A DNA stretch of 64,000 nt, from contig NZ_BMXG01000018.1 of NCBI RefSeq assembly GCF_014651635.1, positions 1-64,000 of the forward strand, in the 5' to 3' direction. Shown piece by piece: positions 27,853 to 36,489 of the stretch. The notes under the pieces were generated by a model that saw only the letters and a program-made list of their open reading frames with translations, was not told the DNA's origin and did no database searches. Each line of letters begins with the position of its first letter. Positions within the stretch are counted from its first letter, which is position 1. The position numbers were made by a program, and so were the translations under genes. The stretch is from Cerasicoccus arenae. Lineage in GTDB: Bacteria > Verrucomicrobiota > Verrucomicrobiia > Opitutales > Cerasicoccaceae.

Positions 27853-27868
27853 ACCTAGGTGACTAGGT
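27853..27868. promoter_or_regulatory. Perfect palindrome before lacI 1, candidate autoregulatory operator
   Basis: ACCTAG-GTGA-CTAGGT, a perfect 6+4+6 inverted repeat ending 11 nt before the ATG at 27880. A further CCTAG lies at 27843. The position is typical of LacI-family self-repression. Confidence 0.5.
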
Positions 27869-27879
27869 AGTATACGATC

Positions 27880-28920
27880 ATGGGTAAACGCGTGACTCAG
27901 AAAAGCATCGCGATGGAGTGTGGCGTGAGCACTGCAACCGTATCCTACGCCCTTCGCAACAGCGCACGTATCCCCCTGAAAACCCGTAACCGCATTGCCG
28001 CAGTTGCAAAAAAACTGGGTTATCAGCCAGACCCCAGCCTCGCCTCCTTGGCCTCCCGCCGTAGTAGTAAGAAGGGTTCGCCATTCTCCGCCTCTGTTGC
28101 AGTCATCCACCCCAACCCCAAAGACTCTCGCCCCAGTCGGCTCTTTGATTTGCACTGCCACCATTTCAAAGCCAAAATGAATGAATTAGGCTGCTCCGTG
28201 ACGGACTTTTATATCGATTCGGGGCGATACCGCCCCGAAAGACTCGCGCAGATCCTACGCACACGCGGAATCAAGGGAATCCTCTTAGGCTGGGGCAAAT
28301 GGCCTGACTACATCAAGCGTTTCCCTTGGAGTGAATTTGCAGTAATCTCAACGGTGCGTACCGATTTGGGAAGCAGCATTGATAAGGTCAGCATGAACCA
28401 TTTCCATGCCCTCGACGATGTTTTCCAGCAACTCGATAATCTGCCATATAACCGTTATGGGGTCATACTCCACGACGACTGCCCGGAAATCACCATTAAA
28501 CACATCCTTGGAGCCTATTACGCCAACCACTACGAACGGCCATCACTCAAAAGCCTACCACCCTACTGCTTTAACATGGGAGAACCGCCCGAGCGACTTG
28601 CGCAATGGTATCAAAAGCATAAACCGGAAGTGATCATCAGCCATCGCGTGATCGATCCCAAAATCTTTGCACGAGCCGGGATTTCGGTTCCAGACGAAGT
28701 GCAATTAGTTGTTCTAGAAATAGATGAAGAAAGCTCGATACAATACTCAGGCGTTTATTCCGGCGCAGAAATGGGTCGAACCATCGCAGTTTCTCTTGCT
28801 CGGAAAATTCGTAGTGACGAGGTCTATGTCGGCAGCCGCAATGGGAAACTTACGTTTGTCAGCGGCACCTGGCGCGAAGGCGAAACCCTCCGTCTCCCCA
28901 AGAAAAACTCGAACGAATAG
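27880..28920 (+). CDS. LacI-family transcriptional regulator 1
   Basis: LacI/GalR regulator of 346 residues. The N-terminal helix-turn-helix is VTQKSIAMECGVSTATVSYALRN, followed by the hinge region RNRIAAVAKKLGYQPDPSLASLASRR. The remainder is a periplasmic-binding-protein-like effector domain with the family-specific stretch GIKGILLGWGKWPDYIKRFPWSEFAVIS. It faces the beta-helix gene divergently and probably controls it. It is a clear paralogue of the next gene: both share the GI(K/R)GI(L/V)L-WG and FPW-EF motifs and an SMNHF motif. Confidence 0.9.
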   Translation: MGKRVTQKSIAMECGVSTATVSYALRNSARIPLKTRNRIAAVAKKLGYQPDPSLASLASRRSSKKGSPFSASVAVIHPNPKDSRPSRLFDLHCHHFKAKMNELGCSVTDFYIDSGRYRPERLAQILRTRGIKGILLGWGKWPDYIKRFPWSEFAVISTVRTDLGSSIDKVSMNHFHALDDVFQQLDNLPYNRYGVILHDDCPEITIKHILGAYYANHYERPSLKSLPPYCFNMGEPPERLAQWYQKHKPEVIISHRVIDPKIFARAGISVPDEVQLVVLEIDEESSIQYSGVYSGAEMGRTIAVSLARKIRSDEVYVGSRNGKLTFVSGTWREGETLRLPKKNSNE

Positions 28921-29020
28921 CGAGCTCATCTTCTAGATTAAACTTACTGGCTCTTTCAATACCAATGCAGCTACTCAGAAGCATTGTGCATCACACCCAT
29001 TACTTACCTGGAAATTTCAC

Positions 29021-30028
29021 ATGAATATGAAAACGCTGGCCGAACACTGTGGCGTCAGCATCGCCACGGTTTCATATGCCCTACGCGATGACAAGCGCAT
29101 CTCAGAAACGGTTCGCCTTCACATCCGGAAAAAAGCAAGAGAGCTAGGCTATCGCACCAACTCCTTGGGGAGTTCCCTTGTGGCCTATCGCCAAGATGTC
29201 CGACAAAGGCCAACTCAGTCCACTGTCGCTGTTCTATTTGAAAATCCTCCCCACGCACGACGCACTGTTCTTTTCCAACCGCATCTGGCGAGCTTCCGAC
29301 AAAGCATCGAGCGCTACGGCTACAAGGTAGAGGAAATCTATCTGGATAATATGGAAATAACCACAGCCGAATTCGCTCAATCGCTCCACGACAAGGGCAT
29401 TCGCGGGATCGTACTTGCTTGGGGCTTATGGAGCACACGCCTCAAAGATTTCCCTTGGAACGAATTCACCGTCGTCTCAGCCGAACGCAATGAAATCCAT
29501 CCAGCCTTGGACCGGATCAGTATGAATCATTTCAGTGCGACAGACGAGTGTTTCCTCCGACTGTCAACGCTTGGTGCAAAACGAATCGGACTAATTTGCC
29601 ACGATGACCTGCCACTTCGCGTAAAGAAAAATATAGTTGGGGCTTACCTCATGAACGCACACTCCAACGAGCATTCCATAACTGACATTCCGCCCTACTT
29701 CTACAACTTGGCCGAACCCGCCGATCATTTTGCGAAATGGTTTAAACAATATCGACTTGATGCCCTGCTTTCCCACCGCCTAATCGATCTGAATTTTTTC
29801 CACAAAGCCGGCCTCCATTTCCCCGAAGACGCACACTATGCCGTTATTGAAATCGATGACGACGGCACAGGCCCAGAATCAGGGGTTACATTAAACGAAG
29901 AACTCGGGCGGGTTTTGGCCGACACCATTGCTGGTAAACTCCATTACGATGAATCTGTCGACCCTGCAAGTGAAGGCAACCTCATCCTAGTCGACGGTCA
30001 TTGGAAAGCTGGCACCACGACTAATTGA
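29021..30028 (+). CDS. LacI-family transcriptional regulator 2
   Basis: Second LacI regulator, 335 residues, 100 nt downstream of its paralogue. HTH MKTLAEHCGVSIATVSYALRD, hinge KKARELGYRTNSLGSS, then an effector domain with GIRGIVLAWGLWSTRLKDFPWNEF and SMNHFSATDE. The ATG at 29021 places the HTH at the very N-terminus, as expected. The DNA-recognition helices of the two (STATVSYALR and SIATVSYALR) are nearly identical, so they may bind overlapping operators while their effector domains have diverged. Confidence 0.9.
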   Translation: MNMKTLAEHCGVSIATVSYALRDDKRISETVRLHIRKKARELGYRTNSLGSSLVAYRQDVRQRPTQSTVAVLFENPPHARRTVLFQPHLASFRQSIERYGYKVEEIYLDNMEITTAEFAQSLHDKGIRGIVLAWGLWSTRLKDFPWNEFTVVSAERNEIHPALDRISMNHFSATDECFLRLSTLGAKRIGLICHDDLPLRVKKNIVGAYLMNAHSNEHSITDIPPYFYNLAEPADHFAKWFKQYRLDALLSHRLIDLNFFHKAGLHFPEDAHYAVIEIDDDGTGPESGVTLNEELGRVLADTIAGKLHYDESVDPASEGNLILVDGHWKAGTTTN

Positions 30029-30083
30029 AACCCAAATTTCATTCGGCTTGACTCATGGAGAAACATACTCGTTTTTCCCCATG

Positions 30084-30701
30084 ATGAAAACAGTAAATGC
30101 AGCGCTGCTCGCAGCCTTAGTTTGCACATCAGCCAATGCAGTTCTGATAACGACCATCCAGGAAGTCGGCCCTAATGTGGTCGTGACCACGAATGGCTCC
30201 GTTAACTTAGCTGGACTTTTTGATCCCTTTGACTACGGAAGCCCACTACCAGGTATTGCGCCCTTCGTCCCCGCATTTCTCACAGGCTCAAGCCCGATTG
30301 GCACCGGTTACTTGGGCATTAATGTCAATTCTGCCCCCTGGGGCACCGGTAGTCAGCAACCAGCCGATTTAAACTCAGGCCCGATTGTTGGCGTTTATGA
30401 TTTCTTCTATGGTTATGGCCCAGAACTAATCGTCCCGCAAGGTTACGTAAGCAATACAACTCTTGCGACCTCCACCGCGATCTACTTGGGAGAAACATTG
30501 GCCACAATGGGGCTTGTTCCTGGTAATTATTCCTGGGGCTGGGGCACTGGGCTCGACGCCGACTCCATGCAAATAAGCATCGGCGGAGCTGCGATCCCTG
30601 AGCCTTCGACCTACATTGCACTGGCTGGCTTCGGCACGCTAGGCGTATTCCTCTGGCGACGCCACAAGGTCAAGGCTGCCAGCGAAGCGACGATCACATA
30701 A
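30084..30701 (+). CDS. PEP-CTERM sorting-domain protein
   Basis: Secreted protein of about 205 residues: signal peptide (AALLAALVCTSANA), a Gly/Pro/aromatic-rich body without a recognisable fold, and a C-terminal sorting signal IPEPSTYIALAGFGTLGVF followed by LWRRHK. Such proteins are processed by an exosortase and often accompany exopolysaccharide systems. An ATG directly upstream at 30081 is equally usable. It follows the second lacI by 55 nt and has its own terminator at 30731. The tail beyond the basic cluster is unusually long for the family (12 extra residues). Confidence 0.8.
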   Translation: MKTVNAALLAALVCTSANAVLITTIQEVGPNVVVTTNGSVNLAGLFDPFDYGSPLPGIAPFVPAFLTGSSPIGTGYLGINVNSAPWGTGSQQPADLNSGPIVGVYDFFYGYGPELIVPQGYVSNTTLATSTAIYLGETLATMGLVPGNYSWGWGTGLDADSMQISIGGAAIPEPSTYIALAGFGTLGVFLWRRHKVKAASEATIT

Positions 30702-30730
30702 TCTCGAAACCTCGATCAAACGGGATGTTT

Positions 30731-30763
30731 ACCGCCGATGCTAAGAAGCTCGGCGGTTTTTTA
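30731..30763 (+). terminator. Terminator after PEP-CTERM gene
   Basis: A perfect 8-bp stem ACCGCCGA/TCGGCGGT (30731-30738 with 30750-30757), an 11-nt loop, then a T run. Confidence 0.85.
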
Positions 30764-30826
30764 TCTCCCGAAATCAACGCAAAAATAAATCTAGCGCTTC
30801 GGTTCCTCAGACGACATTCTTTACTC

Positions 30827-31261
30827 ATGGCAAAAGAAGATCAAAAGGAAACAATCGCCGCACCAGCTCCAATTAAAAAGCCCATGAACCACTTGGTCTG
30901 CGTCGCGTGGGCATTTATTTTCATTGGGGCATTGGCGCTTGTTCAGACCATTCAATCCTTCATTAACGAGCCACTCGCCGTTCCAAATTTCTTAATGGTT
31001 TTCATTGTCGTTGGCTGGGGTCTGCTGAAGCGTAAACCCCTCTGGCGTACGTTTGCTCTTTCCTGTGCCTACGTCTTTTTCATCTTCACGGTCGGCAAAA
31101 TATTGATCGTCGTAAAATCACCCGACGGAATGGAGGGTGCCCCCTTGTTTAGCGTCGTCATGTTCTGGGCAATTAGCGTCCTCATGATCGCTGGAGGCGG
31201 CTACGCAATCTGGGCATTGCAGACCAAAGCAGTCCGCAGCCAGTTTGACTCTAAACTATAG
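30827..31261 (+). CDS. Small membrane protein, unknown function
   Basis: Hypothetical inner-membrane protein of 144 residues with about four hydrophobic segments (LVCVAWAFIFIGALALV, FLMVFIVVGWGLL, FALSCAYVFFIFTV, VVMFWAISVLMIAGGGYAIW) and a charged, lysine-rich cytoplasmic N-terminus. The ATG at 30827 is chosen because a frame opening at 30725 runs through the preceding terminator. I do not recognise the family. A C10 run starts one base after its stop codon. Confidence 0.6.
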   Translation: MAKEDQKETIAAPAPIKKPMNHLVCVAWAFIFIGALALVQTIQSFINEPLAVPNFLMVFIVVGWGLLKRKPLWRTFALSCAYVFFIFTVGKILIVVKSPDGMEGAPLFSVVMFWAISVLMIAGGGYAIWALQTKAVRSQFDSKL

Positions 31262-31271
31262 CCCCCCCCCC
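31262..31271. repeat. C10 tract between small membrane gene and aroA
   Basis: Ten C immediately after a stop codon and about 68 nt before the aroA start. Length changes would alter the 5' leader of aroA only if its promoter lies upstream of the tract. Confidence 0.85.
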
Positions 31272-31290
31272 GGCGTATCGTCATTCTGCT

Positions 31291-31315
31291 TGAAGTGACC
31301 GCAAGGATCACTTCA
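31291..31315. promoter_or_regulatory. Palindrome upstream of aroA
   Basis: TGAAGTGA and TCACTTCA form a perfect 8-bp inverted repeat around 9 nt, ending 24 nt before the aroA ATG. It could be an operator or a leader hairpin. Confidence 0.35.
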
Positions 31316-31339
31316 CTACGAGTCTCTGTTTAAAAAGCT

Positions 31340-32680
31340 ATGAGCGAAGCCCTTACTATTCAGCCTTTTACCCGTCCTGTGCGCGGGCGCGTCACCCTGC
31401 CCGGCTCCAAGAGCATTACAAACCGGGCTCTGATCTTGGCCGCACTTTCCCAAGAGTCACTCACCCTCGAAGCCGCGCTATTCAGCGATGACACCCGCAT
31501 CATGGCTAATGCACTACGAGCACTAGGCATTACTGTGAGCGAAGACGAGGCAGGCAAAACGATCTTCGTCAATGGTTGCGGTGGAAGCATTCCTAACCCA
31601 GAGGCCGAGATTTACGTGGGCAATGCTGGCACCGCTGCTCGCTTTCTCACCGCCATGCTTTGCCTTCGTGAAGGCGGAGTCTACCGTATGGACGGTTCCG
31701 CCCCAATGCGCAAACGTCCGATGCGTGGCCTGCTCGACGCGCTTGTGACCCATGGTGCCGCTACTGTCGAATACCACGGTGAACCCGGATTTTTCCCTTT
31801 CACTCTACGTACCAATGGTGTACCTGGCGGCGAACTGTCTGTGGATGCTTCCGCGAGCAGCCAAATTCTGTCGGCCCTGTTGATGGTTGCCCCCCTCGCC
31901 AAGGGTCCGCTAACCCTTACTCTGGCTGGCGAAACGGTCTCTCACCCATTCATCGGCATGACGCTCGCCATGATCGAGCAGTTTGGCATCCAGCCGCAAG
32001 GCAAGTCGGATACCGGCCCATTTCCCTTCACTGGCGGCGGACGTTACTACTACCCTCGCCCAGCCTATGTAGTCGAGCCAGACGCCACTGCAGCGAGCTA
32101 CTATGCCATGCTTCCATGGGTTATCGGCGGCTCACTTACCCTTGAGCGTTGCTATGGCATCGGGCTTCAGGGAGACATTCACTTCATCGAAATATTAGGC
32201 CAACTAGGCGCGTTTTTCAATGTCGATGGCGCAGACCTCGTGGCCGAATTTCGGGAACGTAAACAGGGGGGGGTGACTGAGGATTTCAACGCCATATCTG
32301 ACACCTTCTTAACTTTGGCCGCCATCACCCCGTTACTTGATGGCCCGACGACGATTTCAGGCATCGCCCACACTCGCCATCAGGAAACTGATCGCATTGC
32401 GGCCATGGCCACCGAGCTACGCAAGCTCGGACAGCGGGTCGATGAAACCGATGACAGTATGACTGTCCACCCCGACTTCACCGCAATCGTCGCCAAGACC
32501 AAAGACTCACCATTAGCCATCGACACCTACGAAGACCACCGCGTCGCCATGAGCTTCGGTATCCTTGGTAGCCATGATCTTCACGGCGACGGTCGCCCTT
32601 GGTTAACTATCAATGACCCCAATTGCTGCGCTAAAACTTTCCCAAACTTTTTCGACGTGCTCAAGGCGCTAAGAGGCTAA
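31340..32680 (+). CDS. aroA: 3-phosphoshikimate 1-carboxyvinyltransferase (EPSP synthase)
   Basis: Shikimate pathway enzyme joining PEP to shikimate-3-phosphate. Substrate-site motifs: PGSKSITNRALILAA (lysine and arginine contacts), YVGNAGTAARFLTAML (PEP loop), MDGSAPMRKRPMRGLLDAL, SSQILSALLM, and HRVAMSFGILG near the C-terminus. Length 446, typical. A G8 run at 32266-32273 encodes Gly-Gly-Val at about residues 310-312, so slippage would inactivate an essential enzyme; this argues that tract length here is constrained. Ends before a bidirectional terminator. Confidence 0.94.
   Translation: MSEALTIQPFTRPVRGRVTLPGSKSITNRALILAALSQESLTLEAALFSDDTRIMANALRALGITVSEDEAGKTIFVNGCGGSIPNPEAEIYVGNAGTAARFLTAMLCLREGGVYRMDGSAPMRKRPMRGLLDALVTHGAATVEYHGEPGFFPFTLRTNGVPGGELSVDASASSQILSALLMVAPLAKGPLTLTLAGETVSHPFIGMTLAMIEQFGIQPQGKSDTGPFPFTGGGRYYYPRPAYVVEPDATAASYYAMLPWVIGGSLTLERCYGIGLQGDIHFIEILGQLGAFFNVDGADLVAEFRERKQGGVTEDFNAISDTFLTLAAITPLLDGPTTISGIAHTRHQETDRIAAMATELRKLGQRVDETDDSMTVHPDFTAIVAKTKDSPLAIDTYEDHRVAMSFGILGSHDLHGDGRPWLTINDPNCCAKTFPNFFDVLKALRG
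32266..32273. repeat. G8 tract inside aroA
   Basis: Eight consecutive G on the coding strand at codons for Gln-Gly-Gly-Val. It is the only long tract inside an indisputably essential biosynthetic gene in this window. Confidence 0.85.
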
Positions 32681-32750
32681 GCATTAGACGCCTGATAGAT
32701 GCTGCCACGACATTTGCTCCAGCCGAAGGCATCTCCTTTCACATCAAAGA

Positions 32751-32778
32751 AAAAGCCCGCCAATACTGACGGGCTTTT
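32751..32778. terminator. Bidirectional terminator between aroA and desaturase
   Basis: A 9-bp stem AAAAGCCCG/CGGGCTTTT (32751-32759 with 32770-32778) around a 10-nt loop. T-rich flanks on both strands suit termination of both convergent genes. Confidence 0.85.
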
Positions 32779-32815
32779 GAAAATCACTGCGTTTCGCTAC
32801 GCGATGTATAGTCCT

Positions 32816-33952
32816 TTAGATTGCAATCGGCTGGACACCAGGAAGCTGTTCTAAGTGCTCTAAAGTGGCCCGAATTTGACGACGCCATTCATTCATCTTA
32901 CTCTTGGAAAGCTCGACACGGTCGCGGACATTCTTATCCAACTGATAATACTGGTTGCTCAGTTCTTCCTGTGCCTCGTGCAAGCGGTCCAAAGTCAGCT
33001 GGACACCGTGACTAAGGGATGCACGTAAGTCTGGGCGCTGCTGATACGGCTCTAGCCCGCATTGGATCCGTCGGCGAGCCTCGGTCAGCTCAGCCAAGAG
33101 AATCTTGGCATCAGACACTTCGCGTAAGTTCGATGTCAGGCCGATTTTGGATAGCGTCCAAATCGTCCACTTGGTTGGGTCGAATTGCCAAGGTTTCACG
33201 CCGTTACGATAGTCGTGCTGAAACTCGTGGTGGTAATTGTGGTAGCCTTCACCAAAAGTGAAGAGCGCCATAAACCAGCTATCGCGAGCGCTGTGCTTGG
33301 TCGAGTAAGGCTGGTTGCCGACATAGTGGCAGGCGGAATTAATGAAAAACGTCGCATGCTGCACACAAACGGTGCGTAGGACACCGGCCAGCAGGAAGGA
33401 GCCCAAAGCGCCTTGCCACGTCCCATACCAAGCGTAACCAAGCGCGGTTGGCACGATGAAACCGACAACAAAAGCGATCAGGTGGACATATTTCTCCTGC
33501 CAGACCACGAGCGGATCTTTCCGCAGGTCAGCGACATTGTCCAAGGGTGGCTCCGCTTTTAGTTTAAACAGAAGCCAGCCAACGTGGGCGTAAAAGAACC
33601 CATTGTTGATATTATACGGGTCGTCTTCGTGGTCGACGTGCTTATGGTGGCGACGGTGATCGCTGCACCAGTTAAGAATCGAATTTTCGAAAGCAGCAGC
33701 ACCAAACAGCGTAACGAAGAGGCGTACGGGCCACTTAGCTTTAAAGGAAATATGAGAAAACAGCCGGTGGTAACCCAGCGTAATGCTCAGGCCTGTCGCA
33801 ATGCAGTAAAAGGTGAAAAGCGAAAACTGGAACCAGTCCAAGCCGTAATTGTAGAGATACCACGGCACTGCGGTCAGGGAAGTTAACAACGTAAGGCCGA
33901 GGAAGATACAAGTGACCCACTCGACACGGTTGAAAGGAATATTTTTGAACAT
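32816..33952 (-). CDS. Acyl-CoA / fatty acid delta-9 desaturase
   Basis: Membrane di-iron desaturase of 378 residues that introduces a double bond into acyl chains. The three histidine boxes are intact: HRLFSH, HRRHHKHVDHEDDP, and EGYHNYHHEFQHDYRNG. Four hydrophobic segments surround them. The C-terminal 100 residues form a charged helical tail not found in short bacterial desaturases. It lies near the fatty-acid synthesis cluster fabG-acpP-fabF on the same strand, but 190 nt separates it from fabF. Confidence 0.9.
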   Translation of the reverse strand: MFKNIPFNRVEWVTCIFLGLTLLTSLTAVPWYLYNYGLDWFQFSLFTFYCIATGLSITLGYHRLFSHISFKAKWPVRLFVTLFGAAAFENSILNWCSDHRRHHKHVDHEDDPYNINNGFFYAHVGWLLFKLKAEPPLDNVADLRKDPLVVWQEKYVHLIAFVVGFIVPTALGYAWYGTWQGALGSFLLAGVLRTVCVQHATFFINSACHYVGNQPYSTKHSARDSWFMALFTFGEGYHNYHHEFQHDYRNGVKPWQFDPTKWTIWTLSKIGLTSNLREVSDAKILLAELTEARRRIQCGLEPYQQRPDLRASLSHGVQLTLDRLHEAQEELSNQYYQLDKNVRDRVELSKSKMNEWRRQIRATLEHLEQLPGVQPIAI

Positions 33953-34144
33953 GGATTGTCTGTCAGATAAATAATCAAAGCGACCGCGCCGCCGGAGGGG
34001 GGGCTGCGCGCTTCAATTGGATTCAGTATTAATTAAGGGTATACCTCAATTTAATCAGACAGTCTGCCGAAAATTTGTTCCAACGCAATAACGATTAACG
34101 AGAATCAGTTTCGCAATAAGCAGATATTCGATCTAGCGAAGAAA

Positions 34145-35407
34145 TTACTTATGGCGCTCAAAGATGATCGTCGCATTATGTCCGCCAAATCCGAGATTAT
34201 TACTCATGGCGATATCTACCTTCTGCCCAGTGCGCGCAACATTTGGCACATAGTCCAGATCGCAATCCGGATCTGGGGTCTCATAATTGATAGTCGGGGG
34301 AATGATGCCCGTCTCAATGACCTTGGCGCAGATCGCGGCTTCAATGCCACCGGCGGCACCCAAAAGGTGTCCCGTCATACTCTTTGTGCTGCTGATCGGC
34401 ATTTTGTAGGCATGTTCGCCAAATACCTTCTTGATCGCGAGCGTCTCAAATTTGTCATTGTATGGCGTAGACGTGCCGTGGGCATTGATGTAGTCCACGG
34501 ATTCCGGCTCAATTTTAGCCATCGCCATTGCACGATTGAGCGCATACGCCAAGCCTTCACCTTCTGGGTCCGGGCTGGTGATGTGGTAGGCATCGCAAGT
34601 GGCAGCGTAGCCCGAAAGCTCGCAAATGATCTTTGCACCGCGTGCCTTGGCGTGTTCCTCGCTTTCGAGAACGAGCACACCGGCACCATCCCCCATCACG
34701 AAGCCATCACGGCCAGCATCAAACGGACGGGATGCACGCTCAGGCTCGTCATTGAAGCCTGTGCTCATCGCCTTCATATTACAGAAGCCGGCGTAACCCA
34801 CGTGGGTGATTGCGCCTTCACTGCCACCAGCAATCATCACATCGGCATCGCCGCGCATAATCATGTGGGCAGCTTCTCCGAGGGCGTGTGTCGCAGTCGA
34901 ACAGGCACTGACTACGGCAAAATTCGGCCCCTTCGCTTTAATCTCAATCGCCATGACACCAGAGGCCATGTTCGCGATGAGCGAGGGGATCATAAATGGA
35001 GATACCTTGCGCGGTCCACTCTCTTTGAGCTTCCAAGCCTGCTCTTGGACTGTTTCCAGTCCGCCAATACCAGAGCCGATGAGGACGCCGACCTTGTAGG
35101 GGTCCTCCTGCGACATATCAAGCTTGGCGTCCGCCACGGCTTGCTTGCCGGCGCTGACGGCATAGTGAACATAGCGGTCGTTACGGTTGACGTCTTTGGC
35201 GTTGTTAAAACAAGCCTTGGCATCAAAGTTCACCACTTCTGCCCCAATTTGGCAGGAGTAGGCGCTGGCGTCCATGCATTCGATTTTACGAATACCGCTC
35301 TTGCCAGCGATGATACCGTTCCAAAAGTCGTCGACGGAGTTGCCTAAGGCATGGACTACTCCAATGCCCGTGACAACGACCTTCGTCTGTGGGCGTGGGT
35401 CACTCAT
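34145..35407 (-). CDS. fabF: Beta-ketoacyl-ACP synthase II
   Basis: Elongating condensing enzyme of type II fatty acid synthesis, 420 residues. The catalytic Cys is in VVSACSTATHALGEA, the first His in INAHGTSTPYNDKFET, the Lys and second His in SSTKSMTGHLLGAAGG, and the gating loop is NLGFGGHNATIIFERHK at the C-terminus. The ATG at 35407 matches the standard KVVVTGIGVVHALGN start; an upstream start at 35443 would overlap toward acpP and is unlikely. Third gene of fabG-acpP-fabF, 41 nt downstream of acpP. Confidence 0.95.
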   Translation of the reverse strand: MSDPRPQTKVVVTGIGVVHALGNSVDDFWNGIIAGKSGIRKIECMDASAYSCQIGAEVVNFDAKACFNNAKDVNRNDRYVHYAVSAGKQAVADAKLDMSQEDPYKVGVLIGSGIGGLETVQEQAWKLKESGPRKVSPFMIPSLIANMASGVMAIEIKAKGPNFAVVSACSTATHALGEAAHMIMRGDADVMIAGGSEGAITHVGYAGFCNMKAMSTGFNDEPERASRPFDAGRDGFVMGDGAGVLVLESEEHAKARGAKIICELSGYAATCDAYHITSPDPEGEGLAYALNRAMAMAKIEPESVDYINAHGTSTPYNDKFETLAIKKVFGEHAYKMPISSTKSMTGHLLGAAGGIEAAICAKVIETGIIPPTINYETPDPDCDLDYVPNVARTGQKVDIAMSNNLGFGGHNATIIFERHK

Positions 35408-35448
35408 GAATGAATAAACGGGCGATTCCAGAGAGCCGCCCATCCTGA

Positions 35449-35706
35449 TTAGCCTGCGGCCTTATCCTTGATATAGCTGACCACGTCACCGACGGTCTGC
35501 AGCTTCTCGGAATCGGATTCGGGGATTTCGCCCTTAATCTCATCCTTGAATTCTTCTTCAAATGCCATGACGAGCTCAACTAGGTCGAGCGAGTCAGCTC
35601 CGAGATCATCCAAAAAGGAAGCTTGTGGAGTTACCTGCTCTTCGTTGACATTGAGCTGGTTAACAATGATTTCTTGTACGCGTTCTTCGATGCTTTTATC
35701 CGACAT
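35449..35706 (-). CDS. acpP: Acyl carrier protein
   Basis: Small acidic carrier protein, 85 residues. The 4'-phosphopantetheine serine is in [19 protein letters not shown]. It carries fatty-acyl intermediates between FabG, FabF and the other Fab enzymes. It lies between fabG and fabF on the same strand (36 and 41 nt gaps), the canonical bacterial order. Confidence 0.97.
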   Translation of the reverse strand: MSDKSIEERVQEIIVNQLNVNEEQVTPQASFLDDLGADSLDLVELVMAFEEEFKDEIKGEIPESDSEKLQTVGDVVSYIKDKAAG

Positions 35707-35742
35707 ATTTCGGGAGGTGTATGGATTAAATTAGAAAGTTGT

Positions 35743-36489
35743 TTACATCGCCATGCCGCCGTCAACCGAAAAAGTTTGCCCGGTGATGTAACCGGCTTCT
35801 TCACTTGCGAGGAATGTGCACATAGAAGCGATCTCAGATGTCTGGCCAAAACGCTTCAGCGGGACCATTTTGGCCGCTTCAGTTTTAACCGTATCGCTGA
35901 GTTCGTTGGTCATGTCCGTTTCAATGAAACCAGGCGCGACGACGTTAACGGTGATATTGCGCGAGGCGACCTCGCGAGCGGTAGACTTGGTAAATCCGAT
36001 CATACCCGCTTTGGCGGCACCATAGTTGGCCTGACCGGGGTTGCCAATAATGCCTACCACCGATGAAATATTAATAATGCGGCCCCAACGCTTGCGCGTC
36101 ATCGGACGCAGCAGCCCTTTGGTCCAGAAAAAGCAGGATGAAAGGTTGGTGTTGATAACATCCATCCAGTCAGCATCGCTCATACGCAGAAGCAGTCCAT
36201 CTCGGGTGATCCCTGCATTGTTGACTACGATGTCGATACACTCGTAGTCCTTAAGCAACTGCTCGCAGGCAGCGGCAACAGCGGCGGAATCAGCTACGTC
36301 GACGGCTAAAGCTTCAGCTTGCCCTCCACTTGCGCGAATGGCCTCAGCAGCGGCACCACAGGAGCTTTCGCTTTTGCTGACGCAGATAACGCGCACGCCC
36401 TCGGCAGCAAGGCTCTCTGCGATCGCGCGGCCAATGCCCCGGCCCGCGCCGGTTACCAAAGCAGTCTTGTTCTCAAAGGTCAGTTTCAT
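35743..36489 (-). CDS. fabG: 3-oxoacyl-ACP reductase
   Basis: NADPH-dependent short-chain dehydrogenase that reduces beta-ketoacyl-ACP, 248 residues. The cofactor loop is TGAGRGIGRAIAE, then NNAGITRDGLLLRM, catalytic Ser in INISSVVG and Tyr-x-x-x-Lys in NYGAAKAGMIGF. The ATG at 36489 (MKLTFENKTALVTG) is favoured over 36501. First gene of fabG-acpP-fabF; FabD and FabH are not adjacent. Confidence 0.94.
   Translation of the reverse strand: MKLTFENKTALVTGAGRGIGRAIAESLAAEGVRVICVSKSESSCGAAAEAIRASGGQAEALAVDVADSAAVAAACEQLLKDYECIDIVVNNAGITRDGLLLRMSDADWMDVINTNLSSCFFWTKGLLRPMTRKRWGRIINISSVVGIIGNPGQANYGAAKAGMIGFTKSTAREVASRNITVNVVAPGFIETDMTNELSDTVKTEAAKMVPLKRFGQTSEIASMCTFLASEEAGYITGQTFSVDGGMAM

Larger units (their letters stand above)
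27310..27879. other. Divergent regulatory region between beta-helix and lacI genes
   Basis: About 570 nt without a gene. It contains two inverted copies of TAACCTATT (near 27318 and 27510), C runs of 8 (27479-27486), 7 (27566-27572) and 6 (27591-27596), a strong hairpin (27731-27750), and an operator-like palindrome just before the first lacI gene. Confidence 0.5.

Noticed and set aside
34151-35347. Long open frame (398 codons) antisense to fabF
   Set aside because: fabF has all catalytic residues. The antisense translation is Arg/His-rich and composition-driven.
35408-35443. Upstream extension of fabF
   Set aside because: The family start KVVVTGIGVV follows the ATG at 35407 directly, leaving no room for a functional extension.
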